Assembly: GCA_041179245.1 (NCBI GenBank)
Contig: JBEGTT010000078.1
Location: 1 to 14,365 of the forward strand
Reading direction: 5' to 3'
Origin: JBEGTT01 sp041179245
Lineage (GTDB): Bacteria; Pseudomonadota; Gammaproteobacteria; Burkholderiales; Rhodocyclaceae
Length of the DNA stretch: 14,365 bases
The notes under the pieces were generated by a model that was given only the letters and a program-made list of their open reading frames with translations, was not told where the DNA came from and searched no databases. Shown one piece after another: positions 13,111 through 14,365 of the stretch; position 1 is the stretch's first letter; each line of letters starts with the position of its first letter. Position numbers and translations under genes: made by a program.

Positions 13111-14365
13111 TTAGCCAGCCATTGCATCCTTGATTTGCTCCAACGTAGACGGATCGTCAATGGTTGTCAGATCACCCGGATCGCGACCTTCAGCGAGGGC
13201 CTGCAAGGAACGGCGCAACATCTTACCGGAACGAGTCTTCGGCAAACCCGTTACAAAATAAACCCGAGCTGGACGAGCAATAGCACCTAAAGACTCATCA
13301 ACTACCTTGAAGACTTCCTTCTCTAGGACAGCACGCTGTTCAGCGGTTGCAATACGGGCAGCATCCTTGACCACAGCAAATGCCAGAGGAACTTGGCCTT
13401 TAAGCTTGTCTTCAACACCGACCACCGCAACTTCAGCAATCGCGTTATGGCCCTGAACCGCTTCTTCAATTTCACGGGTTCCAAGACGGTGACCGGCAAC
13501 ATTGATTACGTCATCGGTACGACCTAGGATGAAGTAATAACCTTCGTCATCCTTGATGGCCCAGTCGTAAGAGGAATAAACCAACGGTTCTTTGAATAAC
13601 GCAAAGTAAGTTGACACAAAACGGGCATCATCGCCCCAAACCGTCGACAAACAACCTGGCGGCAAGGGCGGAACCACGGCGGCAATACCCTTCTCATTCG
13701 CGTCGCACTCCGAGCCATCCTCACGGAAGATTCGCAGGTCGTAACCATAAACAGGGAAGCTAGGTGAACCGTACTTAAGTTTGGTTTTCTCAACGCCGTG
13801 ACAAGCGGCCAGCATTGGCCAACCCGTTTCTGTCTGCCAATAGTTATCGATGACCGGAATACCCAACTCGCCCATAATCCATTCATGGGTAGGCTGATCC
13901 AGAGGCTCACCCGCCATAAACAGGGTTCGCAGCGAGGAAATATCGTATTTGTGCATGTAAGCAGGATCCTGCTTTTTCAATACACGAGCAGCTGTCGGCG
14001 CTGAGAACATTACGCTAACTTTGTATTTCTCAACAATCTGCCACCAAATACCGGGATCAGGACGCAGCGGTGTACCTTCGTACATGATCGTTGCCATACC
14101 ACGAATCAGTGGGCCATAAATGATGTAACTATGACCAACTACCCAACCAATATCAGATGTTGAGAAGAAGGTTTCGCCGGGGTCTCCACAGTAGATGTGC
14201 TCCATCGAAGCAGCCAACGCAACGGCATAACCACCGGTGTCACGCTGAACACCCTTAGGCTTACCTGTCGTGCCCGAGGTATAAAGAATGTAAGAGGGAT
14301 CAAACGACTCGACCCCTTCGCAAGGCACATGAGCAGCCATGAATTGCGCGCGCAAAGCGGTGTAG
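13111..14365 (-). CDS. prpE: Propionyl-CoA synthetase / acetyl-CoA synthetase-like (3' part)
   Basis: This adenylate-forming enzyme activates propionate (or a related short acid) to its CoA thioester via an acyl-AMP. The frame stays open to the right edge, so about 417 C-terminal residues are seen and roughly the first 200 of about 630 are missing. Visible motifs in order are the ATP loop YTSGTTGKPKG, DNYWQTETGWP, the hinge/ribose region GRTDDVINVAGHRLGTREIEE and the catalytic-lysine motif PKTRSGKMLRR. That Lys lies 36 residues before the C-terminus and in the family is regulated by acetylation. The wording VQRDTGGYAVAL and FSTSDIGWVVGHSYIIYGPL is PrpE-like more than Acs-like. No methylcitrate-cycle genes are visible. 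The gene ends in its own terminator. Confidence 0.92.
   Translation of the reverse strand, partial: YTALRAQFMAAHVPCEGVESFDPSYILYTSGTTGKPKGVQRDTGGYAVALAASMEHIYCGDPGETFFSTSDIGWVVGHSYIIYGPLIRGMATIMYEGTPLRPDPGIWWQIVEKYKVSVMFSAPTAARVLKKQDPAYMHKYDISSLRTLFMAGEPLDQPTHEWIMGELGIPVIDNYWQTETGWPMLAACHGVEKTKLKYGSPSFPVYGYDLRIFREDGSECDANEKGIAAVVPPLPPGCLSTVWGDDARFVSTYFALFKEPLVYSSYDWAIKDDEGYYFILGRTDDVINVAGHRLGTREIEEAVQGHNAIAEVAVVGVEDKLKGQVPLAFAVVKDAARIATAEQRAVLEKEVFKVVDESLGAIARPARVYFVTGLPKTRSGKMLRRSLQALAEGRDPGDLTTIDDPSTLEQIKDAMAG

Overview
The window looks like chromosomal DNA of a Gram-negative betaproteobacterium of moderate GC content. The evidence is the ilvI-ilvH-ilvC-pssA order, the rph-rdgB-hemW cluster, a PrpE-type propionyl-CoA synthetase, Fe-type superoxide dismutase, a TPR response regulator and a signal-peptide-bearing Lig E-type DNA ligase. 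A relative of the Neisseriales/Chitinibacteraceae would fit, but that is an inference from protein style, not a phylogeny. Most of the window is housekeeping. No tRNA, rRNA, CRISPR array, IS element or prophage was seen.

Layout. Positions 1-136 hold the 3' end of a small secreted or lipoprotein-like gene (+), whose stop overlaps that of a convergent REC-TPR response regulator (133-1806, -). A good sigma70-like promoter (1871-1901) then drives a periplasmic ATP-dependent DNA ligase (1931-2783, +). That gene is interrupted by a frameshift near 2267. Next come a possible toxin-gene remnant (about 2803-2889), a bacteriohemerythrin (2893-3300, -) and a divergent XRE-type regulator (3440-3877, +). 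The regulator is preceded by two AACC-N3-GGTT palindromes exactly 30 bp apart, which are probably its operators. A GNAT acetyltransferase (3935-4414, -) is divergent from the compact operon rph-rdgB-hemW (4472-6993, +), which covers tRNA 3'-end trimming, removal of non-canonical nucleotides and haem handling.

The second half is mostly minus strand. ilvI, ilvH and ilvC (11164 down to 7856) form a branched-chain amino-acid operon with a strong terminator at its end. pssA (phosphatidylserine synthase) begins only 18 nt after that terminator. ilvI is divergent from sodB (11370-11960, +) across a 205-bp spacer. sodB shares a near-perfect bidirectional terminator with a convergent nucleotide-sugar epimerase (12036-13043, -). 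Upstream of the epimerase lies the 3' two thirds of a propionyl-CoA synthetase gene (13111 to the window edge, -). It ends in a UUCG-loop terminator that again sits immediately before the next gene's ribosome-binding site.

Nothing here amounts to a clear new biological system. The observations most worth a second look are the broken Lig E gene, the paired operators between the hemerythrin and XRE genes, the two 'terminator directly before the next start' junctions, and the possible ParE-like relic. Several start sites were moved from the longest possible frame to an internal ATG with a Shine-Dalgarno sequence or family support (ligE, hemerythrin, XRE, GNAT, rph, epimerase).
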